Positions 6,092-6,163 of a stretch of 6,163 nt of DNA are shown here, in pieces. A model generated the notes under the pieces. That model searched no databases. It worked only from the letters and a program-made list of their open reading frames with translations, and was not told the DNA's origin. The stretch is from Archangium sp. (lineage in GTDB: Bacteria > Myxococcota > Myxococcia > Myxococcales > Myxococcaceae), in assembly GCA_016793585.1 (NCBI GenBank), contig JAEUJR010000669.1, positions 1 through 6,163 on the forward strand. Reading direction: 5' to 3'. Each line of letters begins with the position of its first letter. Positions within the stretch are counted from its first letter, which is position 1. The translations under genes and the position numbers were made by a program.

Positions 6092-6163
6092 CGGCCCACG
6101 AGAAACCACGTCACCGTCGGGCCGACGCCGCGCAGCTCGATCTCGCCGCGCGGCTCGAAGCGA
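6088..6163 (-). CDS. Probable class III adenylate/guanylate cyclase, C-terminal fragment (truncated by window edge)
   Basis: Only the last 24 codons and stop are visible, entering from the right edge. The peptide reads RFEPRGEIELRGV then GPTVTWFLVGR. This matches the C-terminal strand of class III nucleotide cyclase domains, whose consensus runs roughly F-x-x-RG-E-I-x-(I/V/L)-KG-x-G-x-x-x-T-(Y/W)-F-L. Such enzymes make cAMP or cGMP and in myxobacteria are often fused to sensory, FHA or membrane domains. The metal-binding and purine-selecting residues lie outside the window, so activity and substrate cannot be judged. The fragment is short, so the family call rests on one motif, but ending exactly at the usual domain boundary with a stop supports it. 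It converges on the protease and is not part of its operon. Confidence 0.62.
   Translation of the reverse strand, partial: RFEPRGEIELRGVGPTVTWFLVGR

Noticed and set aside
6060..6110. Possible bidirectional terminator at the convergent gene ends
   Set aside because: I saw no hairpin with a T-rich tail, and both coding frames run through the region.

Overview
The window looks like a chromosomal fragment from a Myxococcota bacterium (myxobacterium or close relative). GC content is very high and GC-rich third positions dominate. Secreted proteins carry Asp-Ala-Gly (DAG/PDAG) linkers. One protein ends in a typical MYXO-CTERM sorting tail, and another is a lipoprotein with a cysteine-rich module of a kind I associate with myxobacterial surface proteins. 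The lineage call is inferred from these features, not from a marker gene.

Layout: (1) Bases 1-290, minus strand: the first 96 codons of an exported PafA-like alkaline phosphatase/phosphodiesterase, cut by the window edge. (2) Bases 291-413: a 123-base divergent intergenic region with a small dyad and the ribosome binding site of the next gene. (3) Bases 414-2033, plus strand: a 539-residue lipoprotein of unknown function, with lipobox, ten-cysteine module, DAG linker and beta-rich body. (4) Bases 2042-6091, plus strand, 8 bases downstream: a 1349-residue surface metalloprotease of the fungalysin (M36) type. It has an FTP propeptide, a catalytic domain interrupted by a PA domain, a CARDB-like segment, a MAM-like module, two Ig/PKD-like repeats and a MYXO-CTERM tail. 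(5) Bases 6088-6163, minus strand: the last 24 codons of a probable class III adenylate/guanylate cyclase, converging on the protease and sharing a CTAG stop overlap with it.

The lipoprotein and protease form a probable two-gene operon whose products should both sit at the cell envelope. The lipoprotein could be a partner, chaperone or substrate adaptor for the protease, but nothing in the sequence proves an interaction. The phosphatase and protease would both suit a scavenging or predatory lifestyle. I found no RNA genes, mobile elements, CRISPR arrays or convincing terminators. The window is mostly recognisable families in a lineage-specific arrangement. The least explained item is the lipoprotein.
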